NCBI RefSeq assembly: GCF_007830055.1
Contig: NZ_VLLE01000006.1
Coordinates: forward strand, 434,001 to 498,000
From: Lacibacter cauensis
GTDB lineage: Bacteria > Bacteroidota > Bacteroidia > Chitinophagales > Chitinophagaceae
Reading direction: 5' to 3'
DNA: 64,000 bases
The position numbers and the translations under genes are program-made. The first letter of the stretch is position 1, and each line of letters begins with the position of its first letter. Shown piece by piece: positions 17,297 to 26,065 of this stretch. The notes under the pieces are model-generated. The model saw only the letters and a program-made list of their open reading frames with translations, was not told the DNA's origin and searched no databases.

Positions 17297-19729
17297 TTAT
17301 TCGTTTCGCAAACTTTTTACCGGGTTGGTTAAGGCTGCTTTAATTGCATGTGAACTCACTGTAAGCACGGCAATCAACAAGGCCACAAATCCCGCCAATC
17401 CAAATACCCACCAGCTGATGCTTACACGGTATGCAAAGTCTCGCAGCCAGGTGCTCATTGCCCACCATGCTACAGGAAATGCAATCAACGATGCAATGCA
17501 AACCAGCTTTACAAAATCTTTTGAAAGTAAAGTTGTAATACTGGTTACCGATGCGCCAAGTACTTTACGTACGCCGATTTCTTTTGTGCGTTGTTCGGCC
17601 ATGTATGCTGCCAGGCCAAATAAACCAAGGCAGGCAATAAAAATGGCCAGCAATGCAAACGACAATGCTACTTTACCAATACGTTGTTCGGCCCTGTACA
17701 TATTATCGAACGAGTCATCGAGAAACTGGTAACTGAACGGCATATCGGGAGCCATCGATTTCCACTTTGTTTCAATATTTTTCAGCAGCGCCGTTACATC
17801 GGTTGCCGATACCTTAAATGCAGTTGCCCATTTGTTATAACCAAGACGCATCGAAAGCGGGCCCACGTTTTTACGTAAGGATTCATAATTGAAATTTTTA
17901 ACTACAGCAACAATGGTGTAAGACACAAGCTCGTTGTCATTGCCGACCAGAGTATACAGCTTTTTACCAACAGGATCATCGAACCCCAGCATTTTTGCCG
18001 CAGTTTCATTGATGATAAGAGCTGTTGAATCGGAGCCATACTCTTTTGAAAAGTTTCTACCCTTCAACACTTCCATTCCCATTACCGGTATATAATCATA
18101 ATCAACATTCCATACCTGCATGTTAAATCCGTTCTTCTCATTCATCACAGCTTCTGTAGAAAAGGTGTTATCGTTGCGTGACGAATTACTTACCGGAAGA
18201 TATCCTGCAAAGGAAGATGCTTTTACACCACTCATCTTTGCAACTTCGTTACGGAATGCATCGGCGTTATTATTCAATGCCCATGTGCCATTCACGATCA
18301 GCATCTGATCTTTATTGAAACCGATCTTGGCATTTTGTATAAAATTCAACTGCTTAAACACAACGATGGTACTGATGATGAGTACGATGGATGTAAAGAA
18401 CTGGAATATCACCAACGCACTTCTGAAATTACTGCGGCTGAACGCTTTGCCTGTCCGCCCTTTTAATACTGCAATTGGCTGAAATGAGGACAGAAAAAAT
18501 GCCGGATACAAACCTGCCAACACACCCGTTACAACCGGTATCAATAAAAGAAACAACAAGTAACCAGGTTTTAGTAACATGGTTATACCTAGCGTTTTTC
18601 CGGCGATATTGTTGAAGTAACCAATACTCAGCCAAACCAATCCAATCGCAATCAGCAAACCAATAAATACCATTAATGTAGATTCTGTAAGAAACTGGCC
18701 AATGAGTAATTTTTTTCCGGTGCCCAATACTTTACGGATACCTACTTCTTTTGCACGGTTTGAGGAACGTGCTGTAGAAAGATTCATAAAGTTTACACAG
18801 GCAATGAGCAAAATAAATAATGCAACAGCCGAAAAAATGTATACATACTGAATACTGCTGTTAACCCCAAGCTCCGGAAAACGATCGGAGTACAAATGGA
18901 TATCGAGCATTGGCATTAATGAATACTCCAGCTTATTACCTGTGCGTGCAAAATCTTCCATGCTGTTGATCTGCATGAGTTGTTTTGCCTGCGGCAGAAT
19001 ATATTTATCAATTACCTGTTTAAAATTTTTATTAAATGCTTTGTAATCGGTGCCGGGCTGTAATAACACATAGGTTTGAAAATTATGGCTCAAAAAATTA
19101 CCCCATCCGTATTCCACATTGTCCATTGAAAAAATGAAATCGTAATTGAAGTGCGCATTCTGTGGCATATCTTTTATTACTGCCGTTACCTTGTACACCG
19201 TATGCTGCTCATCATTTACTTCAATACCCTTACCAATCGCATCAACTGTACCAAAATATTTTTCAGCAGCCGATTTGCTTATTACTACTGTGTTGGGTTC
19301 GCTTAAAGCCGTTTTCGGATTACCTGCAATCATCGGCAGCGTAAACACATCAAAAATTGTAGAATCGGCATGCGCCACTTTTGTTTCTTCAATAAATGCC
19401 GTTCCTTTCTTCAGCATTTTTGAACCGTTGGAATTATAGATACGCACAAACTGTTCTACCTGCGGATAATCTTTTTTAAGTGTAGCACCCATGGGATCGC
19501 TGCACACTGCAAGCCGCAGATCATTTCCGCCAAAACGTATATCAGAATTGATGCGATAGATGCGCTCTGCCTTTTCATTGTGTTTGTCGTAACTCAGCTC
19601 ATCCATTACGTACATTGTAATAAGAATGAAACAGGCAAGACCAACTGCCAAGCCAACAATATTCAACAACGAAAACGTTTTGTTTTTAAGAAGATTTCGC
19701 CAGGCAACAATGATGTAATTTTTAAACAT
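17297..19729 (-). CDS. MacB/FtsX-type ABC permease (array member 4)
   Basis: 810-residue paralog, the longest. FtsX motifs: KEVGIRKVLGTGK and KEIGVRKVLGASV. The linker is SSFQPIAVLKGRTG, unlike the NPVETLKG form of members 2 and 3. The tail is NPVKSLRNE, the only one with Asn before the final Glu. It has the common N-terminal MFKNYIIVAWRNLLKNK. It sits 12 bp after member 5 and 11 bp before member 3. No nucleotide-binding domain is present, so it must share an ATPase. Confidence 0.9.
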   Translation of the reverse strand: MFKNYIIVAWRNLLKNKTFSLLNIVGLAVGLACFILITMYVMDELSYDKHNEKAERIYRINSDIRFGGNDLRLAVCSDPMGATLKKDYPQVEQFVRIYNSNGSKMLKKGTAFIEETKVAHADSTIFDVFTLPMIAGNPKTALSEPNTVVISKSAAEKYFGTVDAIGKGIEVNDEQHTVYKVTAVIKDMPQNAHFNYDFIFSMDNVEYGWGNFLSHNFQTYVLLQPGTDYKAFNKNFKQVIDKYILPQAKQLMQINSMEDFARTGNKLEYSLMPMLDIHLYSDRFPELGVNSSIQYVYIFSAVALFILLIACVNFMNLSTARSSNRAKEVGIRKVLGTGKKLLIGQFLTESTLMVFIGLLIAIGLVWLSIGYFNNIAGKTLGITMLLKPGYLLFLLLIPVVTGVLAGLYPAFFLSSFQPIAVLKGRTGKAFSRSNFRSALVIFQFFTSIVLIISTIVVFKQLNFIQNAKIGFNKDQMLIVNGTWALNNNADAFRNEVAKMSGVKASSFAGYLPVSNSSRNDNTFSTEAVMNEKNGFNMQVWNVDYDYIPVMGMEVLKGRNFSKEYGSDSTALIINETAAKMLGFDDPVGKKLYTLVGNDNELVSYTIVAVVKNFNYESLRKNVGPLSMRLGYNKWATAFKVSATDVTALLKNIETKWKSMAPDMPFSYQFLDDSFDNMYRAEQRIGKVALSFALLAIFIACLGLFGLAAYMAEQRTKEIGVRKVLGASVTSITTLLSKDFVKLVCIASLIAFPVAWWAMSTWLRDFAYRVSISWWVFGLAGFVALLIAVLTVSSHAIKAALTNPVKSLRNE

Positions 19730-19741
19730 GATGATAGGTTT

Positions 19742-22171
19742 TTATTCGGTACGCAAGCTTTTTACCGGGTTTTGCATTGCTGCTTTTACTGTGTTATAAC
19801 TGATGGTAATAAAGGCAATAAGCAAAGCTGTAAGCGCAACCAGTACAAACATCCACCACTGTACAGCTATGCGGTACGGGAACGATTCAAGCCATTTGTT
19901 CATGACCAACCAGGCAACAGGCGTTGCTATTAACACTGCAATTAACACCAGCTTTAAAAAATCTTTGGAAATGATGAATGAAAGTGTTGACACATCTGCA
20001 CCTAATACTTTCCGTACTCCAATCTCTTTTACACGCTGCTGAATAATCAGCAGTACCATTGCCAATAAACCAAGGCAAGAAAGTACGATGGCAATAACAG
20101 CCGCAATACTAAACAGGAGCGACATCATTTTTTCCTGCTTGTACCAGTTCTCTACATTCTCATCTACAAACGAACCTTTAAACTCACGGCCGGGTTCCAG
20201 CATAGCCATTTCACGTTTCAATGCATCCATTACAGCTTCGCCGTTTTGTGCATTGGTACGTACGAAACAATACCGCACAGGTGTATTTTTTGTGTAGATC
20301 ATTGCCAGCGGCTCTTTCTTTTCACGTAGCGAATACAAATGAAAATCGGGAATGATGGCAACAATATTCCATGCAGGTGCACCGCTGTCAACCAATATTT
20401 GCTGGCCTACCAATTCCTTTTCGTTAAACTGTTTGGCAGAACTTTCGGTGAGTATTACCTGCTGCAAGGTATCAGCAGCATAACGCATATCAATATCATT
20501 TCCTTCAATTGGTTTGATGCCGAATGTTTGTAAAAAATCAGCATCCACAAAATTGACATTGGTGGTAATATTTGATCCTTTGTAACCAAAAGAGTTCGTT
20601 AATTTGGTAGAAGACCCATCGAGCCCCATGCCAATATTGACGTGGCTGCCGGAGATAGACAACACTCCGGGATTAGACGCTAAACGTGTGCGGAGTTTCT
20701 CAATATTTTTTCTTCCATTCTCGGGTTTATGAAATGGAATACTGATGAGATATTCCTGGTTTAAACCCAGATCGGCAGTTTGTAAATGTTTAAACTGGCG
20801 ATAAATAATAAATGTACAGCTGATCATAATGCAGGCAATTACAAACTGCACAACTATCAATGCACTGCGTACAAAACTTTTTCGTTTCAAGGTTACTTTT
20901 CCTTTTAGTGTTTCCACCACTTGGAACTTACTCATCAGCCAGGAAGGATACCCGCCTGCAATAAACGAAACCAGCAGCAGCAAACCCAACGCAAGTAAAA
21001 GGAAGGCAGGCTCTAACATCATTTCGCCTAACGGCATACCGCCACCTGTTTGTTCCTGTATAACAACAACAAGCACTTTTACAAATAACATTGATAATAC
21101 AAACGCAATAAAGCAAAGCAGGAAACTTTCGCTCCACAATTGAGCAAACAATCCTTCTTTGGCTGCGCCCAAACATTTACGCACGCCGATTTCCCTGCTA
21201 CGTGTAAATGCATTGGCAAGATTAATATTTACAAAATTGAAACAGGCAATGAGGATAATGAGTAAGCCAACCAGCAACACCACATAAATTTCAGCTTTGT
21301 TTACACCATTGCCTAAACCACTGATGCGTGGCGAAAAATGTAATTCACTTAACGGAAGTAACCGTGTGGCAAAAATATCGCCACGGCTATCGGGTTTAGC
21401 TCCTTCTTGCTTCAGCGTTTCGTACCAGCCGGGCAAATTTTTCTGGTTACATGCAATTAATTGCTTCTCGGCCTGCTGCTGTGTGGCATTATCCTTCAGC
21501 ATTACAAAAACTGCATGGTGCTGATTATCCCAATTGTTTTTATCTGCTGCGTAACTGTTTGCATTTTCTATACGAGCCAACGCATCAAAGCGTATGCTGG
21601 AGTTATTAAAAACATCTTTCAGCACCGCTACAACCGTCATTGCTTTCTTTTTACCACCACCATAAGGCGATTGTATGGTTTTGCCAATCGGATCTTCGTT
21701 GCCGAAAACACGCTTTGCTGCGTTTTCAGTGAGTACCACGCCTGTAAGATCTTTTAAAGGGTTGACCGCATTTCCTTTTACCACCTGGAAGCTGAACATT
21801 TGCAGAAAATCTTCATCGACCAACATGGTACTGATGTCGATCTCTTTCTCTTTATACTCAATAAGATTGCTTCCGAACAAATAGCGTGTTGCTTTATCAA
21901 TGGCAGGCACTTCGGCTTTAAACATGGGTGCTGCAGGATAACCAAATACATTGCCTATCTGCGAACCCGACTCTTTGTTATACACCTGGTAAGCCTGATA
22001 GATTTTTTTACGGTTAGCATGGCCTTTATCGTAACTGAACTGACCATATACACCCAACAGCACCAGTATACCAATACTGAAGCCGATAAATAAACCAACA
22101 AGATTAATACCTGTATGAAATTTGTTTTTAAACAAACTGCGCCAGGCTATTTTGATGTAATTTTTAAACAT
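19742..22171 (-). CDS. MacB/FtsX-type ABC permease (array member 5)
   Basis: 809-residue paralog and the first permease transcribed. FtsX motifs are REIGVRKCLGAAK (Cys in place of Val) and KEIGVRKVLGADV; the linker is SKFQVVETLKGKV; the tail is NPVKSLRTE. It follows the canonical ATPase 2 by 30 bp, making these two the most likely cognate ATPase/permease pair. Periplasmic domains are of the MacB type, consistent with handing substrate to the membrane fusion protein and TolC encoded in the same operon. Confidence 0.9.
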   Translation of the reverse strand: MFKNYIKIAWRSLFKNKFHTGINLVGLFIGFSIGILVLLGVYGQFSYDKGHANRKKIYQAYQVYNKESGSQIGNVFGYPAAPMFKAEVPAIDKATRYLFGSNLIEYKEKEIDISTMLVDEDFLQMFSFQVVKGNAVNPLKDLTGVVLTENAAKRVFGNEDPIGKTIQSPYGGGKKKAMTVVAVLKDVFNNSSIRFDALARIENANSYAADKNNWDNQHHAVFVMLKDNATQQQAEKQLIACNQKNLPGWYETLKQEGAKPDSRGDIFATRLLPLSELHFSPRISGLGNGVNKAEIYVVLLVGLLIILIACFNFVNINLANAFTRSREIGVRKCLGAAKEGLFAQLWSESFLLCFIAFVLSMLFVKVLVVVIQEQTGGGMPLGEMMLEPAFLLLALGLLLLVSFIAGGYPSWLMSKFQVVETLKGKVTLKRKSFVRSALIVVQFVIACIMISCTFIIYRQFKHLQTADLGLNQEYLISIPFHKPENGRKNIEKLRTRLASNPGVLSISGSHVNIGMGLDGSSTKLTNSFGYKGSNITTNVNFVDADFLQTFGIKPIEGNDIDMRYAADTLQQVILTESSAKQFNEKELVGQQILVDSGAPAWNIVAIIPDFHLYSLREKKEPLAMIYTKNTPVRYCFVRTNAQNGEAVMDALKREMAMLEPGREFKGSFVDENVENWYKQEKMMSLLFSIAAVIAIVLSCLGLLAMVLLIIQQRVKEIGVRKVLGADVSTLSFIISKDFLKLVLIAVLIATPVAWLVMNKWLESFPYRIAVQWWMFVLVALTALLIAFITISYNTVKAAMQNPVKSLRTE

Positions 22172-22201
22172 AGAAAGATGATAAGGTGATAAGGCTTATG
22201 G

Positions 22202-22879
22202 TTATACGAGTATATTTTCCGTAACCGTTTGCCCATCGAGCATACGGATAATACGGTGACTGTATTTGGCATCGTGCTCACTGTGCGTAACCATGATGAT
22301 GGTTGTACCCTGTTCGTTTAAATCGGTAAGCAACTGCATTACTTCGTTACCATTCGATGAATCAAGATTACCGGTAGGCTCATCGGCAAGTATAAGCTTG
22401 GGATTATTAACAACTGCTCTTGCTACTGCCACACGCTGCTGCTGACCACCGCTTAACTGTTGCGGGTAGTGATTGCGGCGATGCATGATCTGCATTTTAT
22501 CCAGCACTTCTTCAACACGTACTTTACGATCGGCTGCTTTTACACCGGTATAAATGAGCGGGAGTTCTACATTTTCAAAAACAGTAAGCTCATCAATAAG
22601 ATTAAAACTCTGGAACACGAAACCGATATTGTGCTTACGCAGATCGGCCCGTTTACGTTCATTGAAGCCTGCCACTTCAATGCCGTTAAACAGGAAGCTG
22701 CCTCCATCGGGGTCATCGAGCAAGCCTACAATATTTAACAGTGTTGATTTACCGCAACCACTCGGTCCCATCACTGCAACAAACTCTCCTTCCTTAACTT
22801 CGAAGGAAAGTTTATTCAATGCCACCGTTTCCACTTCTTCGGTACGGTAATATTTCTCCAGGTTTGTAATCTTTATCAT
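22202..22879 (-). CDS. ABC transporter ATP-binding protein, LolD/MacB type (array ATPase 2)
   Basis: 225-residue ATPase with a fully canonical set of motifs: Walker A GPSGCGKST, Q-loop FVFQSFNLIDELT, signature LSGGQQQRVAVARAV, Walker [15 protein letters not shown]-loop VTHSE. It is located between the 56-residue exported peptide gene (23 bp upstream) and permease 5 (30 bp downstream). With ATPase 1 at the other end it brackets the permease array, leaving two ATPases for five permeases. Confidence 0.93.
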   Translation of the reverse strand: MIKITNLEKYYRTEEVETVALNKLSFEVKEGEFVAVMGPSGCGKSTLLNIVGLLDDPDGGSFLFNGIEVAGFNERKRADLRKHNIGFVFQSFNLIDELTVFENVELPLIYTGVKAADRKVRVEEVLDKMQIMHRRNHYPQQLSGGQQQRVAVARAVVNNPKLILADEPTGNLDSSNGNEVMQLLTDLNEQGTTIIMVTHSEHDAKYSHRIIRMLDGQTVTENILV

Positions 22880-22902
22880 ACTATGATATGGTTTTACGTT
22901 TG

Positions 22903-23073
22903 TTAAAGTAACATGTGATTAAAAGGAACCAGTTCGGTAAAGCCTGGTGTTTCTGCAATTTTGTGCAGCACTGCTTTTGCAGTTTTATTTTTATTGCAGG
23001 CATTTACAGGTGTTAGCCATCCATCGCCTGTAAGTAAAAAGAACAACAACAGAAATAAACTATGCGGTTTCAT
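22903..23073 (-). CDS. Small exported peptide in the permease operon (56 aa)
   Basis: A 56-codon ORF on the minus strand, starting MKPHSLFLLLFFLL and ending FNHMLL. It has a clear signal-peptide-like N-terminus (positive charge, then hydrophobic 5-14). A Cys follows at position 26 in PVNACNKNK, so it is either cleaved near there or a weak lipobox. It begins 10 bp after the membrane fusion protein stop and ends 23 bp before ATPase 2, so it is embedded in the operon. I do not recognise a family. It could be a substrate, accessory subunit or signal. Coding status rests on position, spacing and signal sequence. Confidence 0.6.
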   Translation of the reverse strand: MKPHSLFLLLFFLLTGDGWLTPVNACNKNKTAKAVLHKIAETPGFTELVPFNHMLL

Positions 23074-23083
23074 CTTGTTTGTT

Positions 23084-24337
23084 TTATTTTTTTAAGATCA
23101 ATTCCTGCATGGTGCCATAACTTTCGTAACTGCTGGTTACTACTTTATCGCCGGGTTTTAAACCTTGCAGTATTTCGTAATAGTCAGGATTCTGGCGACC
23201 AAGTTGTATATCGATTTTATATGCAGTTTTACCATTTTCGCTTACTTTAAAAATCCAGTTGCCTCCTGTTTGCTGGTAGAAACCGCCTTTGGGTAACAGC
23301 AATGCTTTTGTTTCATCACTCAACGCTAACCGTATCTGCAACGATTGTCCACGACGGATACTCTCGGGTACAGCTCCGGTAAATTCCATATCAACCTGGA
23401 AACGGCCATTCAACACCTGCGTGTATACTTTTTTAATTTTCAACTGGTAGTTTTTACCGGCTACATCGCAATTACCAACAAGGCCGGCAAAAATGCGACT
23501 GATGTAATGCTCATCAATATCAACACGTACTTTGTAACCACTCATAACATCTATTTGTCCTAAACGTTGTCCTTTGTTTTTATTCTCACCAATTTCTGCA
23601 TCCAGTGAAGTCAGCTGGCCGTCAACAGGAGCACGCACAATTAAATCGCCCACTTTTTTACGCATCAACGTAAGTGTACGTTTCATTTGCTGATAGCTCT
23701 CGCCTGCCTGGTCAACCTGCTGCTTCATACTCACTGCATCTGTTTTCATAATCTGCTCAGTAAGTTTTTTACGGCGTAACTGGTATTCGTACAAATTTTT
23801 ACTGCTCTGGAATTCCTGCGCACCAATTACTTTTTGCTCGAAGAGTTTTTTGTTGAGATTATACACACGCTCAGCTTCTTTCAATGCATTATCCACTTCT
23901 GCATCCTGGTTCTGGCGGTTAATGGAGTTTTGTTCTGCATTGTTTTTACTTATCTGCATTTGCGTTAATACATTAAACACCTGTGTTTCCTGATTGGCAA
24001 GCTGCAGTTCAAGATCGGTATTGGATAAACGGAGAATGGGTTGATCTTTTTTCATCATGGCACCATCTTCCACATATTTTTCTTCTACACGGCCACCTTC
24101 CATGGCATCGAGATAAATGGTGCTGATGGGTAACACCACACCATTGACTGTAATAAACTCCTGGAAGCTGCCTGTTTTAATTTCGCTGATGGTTATACGT
24201 TCGGTATCAACATTCAATCTCGACTTACCTGAAGTAAAATAAATGCTACCTGCAATTAACGCAACAATACCGGCTATGCCGGCAATGGTTAAGAGGCGTT
24301 TGGTGCTCCATTTCTTTTTTGCTATAACTCTGTCCAT
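23084..24337 (-). CDS. HlyD/MacA-type membrane fusion protein
   Basis: 417-residue periplasmic adaptor: a membrane anchor at about 15-36 (RLLTIAGIAGIVALIAGSIYF), a barrel/lipoyl half (EGGRVEEKYVEDGAMMKKDQPIL), a long coiled-coil hairpin (about 110-240), the second lipoyl half (IVRAPVDGQLTSLDAEIGENKNKG), then beta-barrel and membrane-proximal domains. It links the inner-membrane permeases to TolC. It is the first gene of the ten-gene operon and the one next to the divergent sigma-54 regulator. Confidence 0.92.
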   Translation of the reverse strand: MDRVIAKKKWSTKRLLTIAGIAGIVALIAGSIYFTSGKSRLNVDTERITISEIKTGSFQEFITVNGVVLPISTIYLDAMEGGRVEEKYVEDGAMMKKDQPILRLSNTDLELQLANQETQVFNVLTQMQISKNNAEQNSINRQNQDAEVDNALKEAERVYNLNKKLFEQKVIGAQEFQSSKNLYEYQLRRKKLTEQIMKTDAVSMKQQVDQAGESYQQMKRTLTLMRKKVGDLIVRAPVDGQLTSLDAEIGENKNKGQRLGQIDVMSGYKVRVDIDEHYISRIFAGLVGNCDVAGKNYQLKIKKVYTQVLNGRFQVDMEFTGAVPESIRRGQSLQIRLALSDETKALLLPKGGFYQQTGGNWIFKVSENGKTAYKIDIQLGRQNPDYYEILQGLKPGDKVVTSSYESYGTMQELILKK

Positions 24338-24700
24338 GATTCTAAAATACGTTTCTGCTTGTATAACTGTTACAGAAAAACCACCCGGTTGGCTGAAGAC
24401 CGGATGATTGGTCTGTTACAGTGAAAAGGTTTAATGATAAGGAACTGTCCGTTACCTGTGAAAGCCGTGCCAACTCAACTTAGCTATGAAAATCAAGACG
24501 TTACTTTAAGCCGGTTGTTGTAACTGTTCGCTTTTGCTACAACAGGTGTACGGTTTTGATACAGTTTTTGTACGGCCATTTTTTTCTTCGCTATTTATTG
24601 CTAATGCTTTACGATTATGGTAAACTTGTAGCTGTGAAACCCAAACAGATGCCGTTGTTACATCGTTGTGTTTCGCTATTCACTTTTGACCATTCAGCAA
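24338..24700. promoter_or_regulatory. Divergent control region between the export operon and its two-component system
   Basis: 363 bp without a gene. Seen: CTGTTACAG occurs at 24368-24376 and 24413-24421, downstream of the sigma-54-like site for the minus-strand operon. TGTACGG direct repeats lie at 24547-24553 and 24569-24575, 22 bp apart. A GTTGTA / TACAAC inverted pair flanks 24517-24543. A short CCGGT / ACCGG hairpin is at 24385-24403. These are candidate enhancer sites for the adjacent NtrC-type regulator; none can be assigned by sight alone. Confidence 0.45.
24457..24473 (-). promoter_or_regulatory. Candidate sigma-54 promoter for the export operon
   Basis: Read on the minus strand the site is TTGGCACG-GCTT-TCACA. 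The -24 block matches YTGGCACG perfectly with the right spacing, while the -12 block (consensus TTGCA) matches at three of five positions and lacks the -13 G. It lies about 120 bp before the membrane fusion protein ATG and next to a divergent sigma-54 activator gene, which raises its plausibility. Confidence 0.45.
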
Positions 24701-26065
24701 ATGAGCTTAAAAAATTCCCGCATACTTGTTATTGATGATGATACCGATGTACTTACTGCAGTGCGCTTACTGCTGAAGACAGAGGCAAAAGAAGTAGTAA
24801 CTGAAAAGAACCCGGAAAATATCCGTCATCTGTTAGCAAAGCAGGAGTTCGATCTCATTTTGCTTGATATGAATTTCAACAGTACCATTCATACAGGCAA
24901 TGAAGGTTTGTATTGGTTACGAAAGATCAAAGAATTTGCCAATTCACCTGCAGTTGTTATGATTACAGCTTATGGCGATATTGATCTGGCTGTGCGCTCG
25001 TTAAAAGAAGGTGCATCCGATTTCATGATCAAACCCTGGCACAACGAAAAACTCATCAGCACCATCGGCGAAGCCATTAAAAAGCGAAACAGCCAGAAAA
25101 CAAATACAAGTTCAGTAACCCGTTCGGCCGATTCCATCATTGGCACACAACTGCTGGGCGAAAGCGAGGCGATGAGTGATATTTTTTTGAAGATCGAAAA
25201 AATTGCACCCACGGATGCCAATGTGCTGATACTTGGGGAGAATGGTACAGGTAAAGATTTGATTGCACAGGCTATTCAGCAAAAATCGTTACGCAATAAT
25301 AAACCGTTTATTAAAGTTGATGCCGGTGCACTAACAGAAAGTTTGTTTGAAAGCGAATTGTTTGGTCATAAAAAAGGAGCGTTTACCGATGCAAGAGAAG
25401 ACCGCATCGGTCGTTTTGAAGCAGCGAATGGTGGTACCATTTTTTTAGATGAGATTGGCAACATTACCTTACAGCAACAGGCCAAGCTGTTATCGGTTTT
25501 ACAAAACAGACAAGTAATAAAGCTGGGTAGTAACGAGCCGGTGCCCATTGATATCCGTTTGATCTGTGCAACCAATCTCCCTTTAACTGAACTGGCAAAC
25601 GAAGCACGCTTTCGTAAAGATCTTATCTATCGCATCAATACTGTAGAAATAACGGTTCCGCCATTGCGCAACCGCAAAGAAGATATTCAGCTGCTGGCAC
25701 AGCATTATGCCAACATCTATGCAGATAAATACATTAAGCCCAAAATGGAGCTGGATAAAAAGGCTGTTGAAAAATTAATGAGCTATCATTTCCCCGGTAA
25801 TGTGCGGGAGCTGCAATACAGTATTGAACGGGCAGTAATTATGGCCGATGGTGAATCGTTACAAGCTGAAGACATCATCTTTTCGCCTATTGAAACAGCA
25901 CGTCAGCAGGAAGAAGAACAACACGATTTAAAATTAAGCAGTGTGGAAAAGAATACCATCCTGCGAGTAATTGAAAAACATAACGGCAATATCACCAAAG
26001 CCGCAAAAGAACTCGGCTTAACAAGAACAGCATTATACAGAAGATTAACGAAGTATGATATTTAA
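24701..26065 (+). CDS. Sigma-54-dependent response regulator, NtrC/AtoC family
   Basis: 454 residues from the start MSLKNSRILVIDDD (an upstream in-frame ATG at 24668 would add 11 atypical residues). Receiver domain with acidic IDDD and phosphoacceptor D56 (LILLDMNF). AAA+ domain with Walker A GENGTGKD, the sigma-54 contact loop as GAFTDA instead of GAFTGA, and Walker B GGTIFLDE. C-terminal Fis-type helix-turn-helix (NITKAAKELGLTRTALYRRL). It activates transcription at -24/-12 promoters. The kinase gene overlaps it by 11 bp; the divergent transporter operon is the likely target. Confidence 0.93.
   Translation: MSLKNSRILVIDDDTDVLTAVRLLLKTEAKEVVTEKNPENIRHLLAKQEFDLILLDMNFNSTIHTGNEGLYWLRKIKEFANSPAVVMITAYGDIDLAVRSLKEGASDFMIKPWHNEKLISTIGEAIKKRNSQKTNTSSVTRSADSIIGTQLLGESEAMSDIFLKIEKIAPTDANVLILGENGTGKDLIAQAIQQKSLRNNKPFIKVDAGALTESLFESELFGHKKGAFTDAREDRIGRFEAANGGTIFLDEIGNITLQQQAKLLSVLQNRQVIKLGSNEPVPIDIRLICATNLPLTELANEARFRKDLIYRINTVEITVPPLRNRKEDIQLLAQHYANIYADKYIKPKMELDKKAVEKLMSYHFPGNVRELQYSIERAVIMADGESLQAEDIIFSPIETARQQEEEQHDLKLSSVEKNTILRVIEKHNGNITKAAKELGLTRTALYRRLTKYDI

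Noticed and set aside
24501-24560. Second sigma-54 promoter for the plus-strand regulator gene
   Set aside because: No GG-N10-GC pair with flanking consensus was found in plus orientation near 24600-24690.
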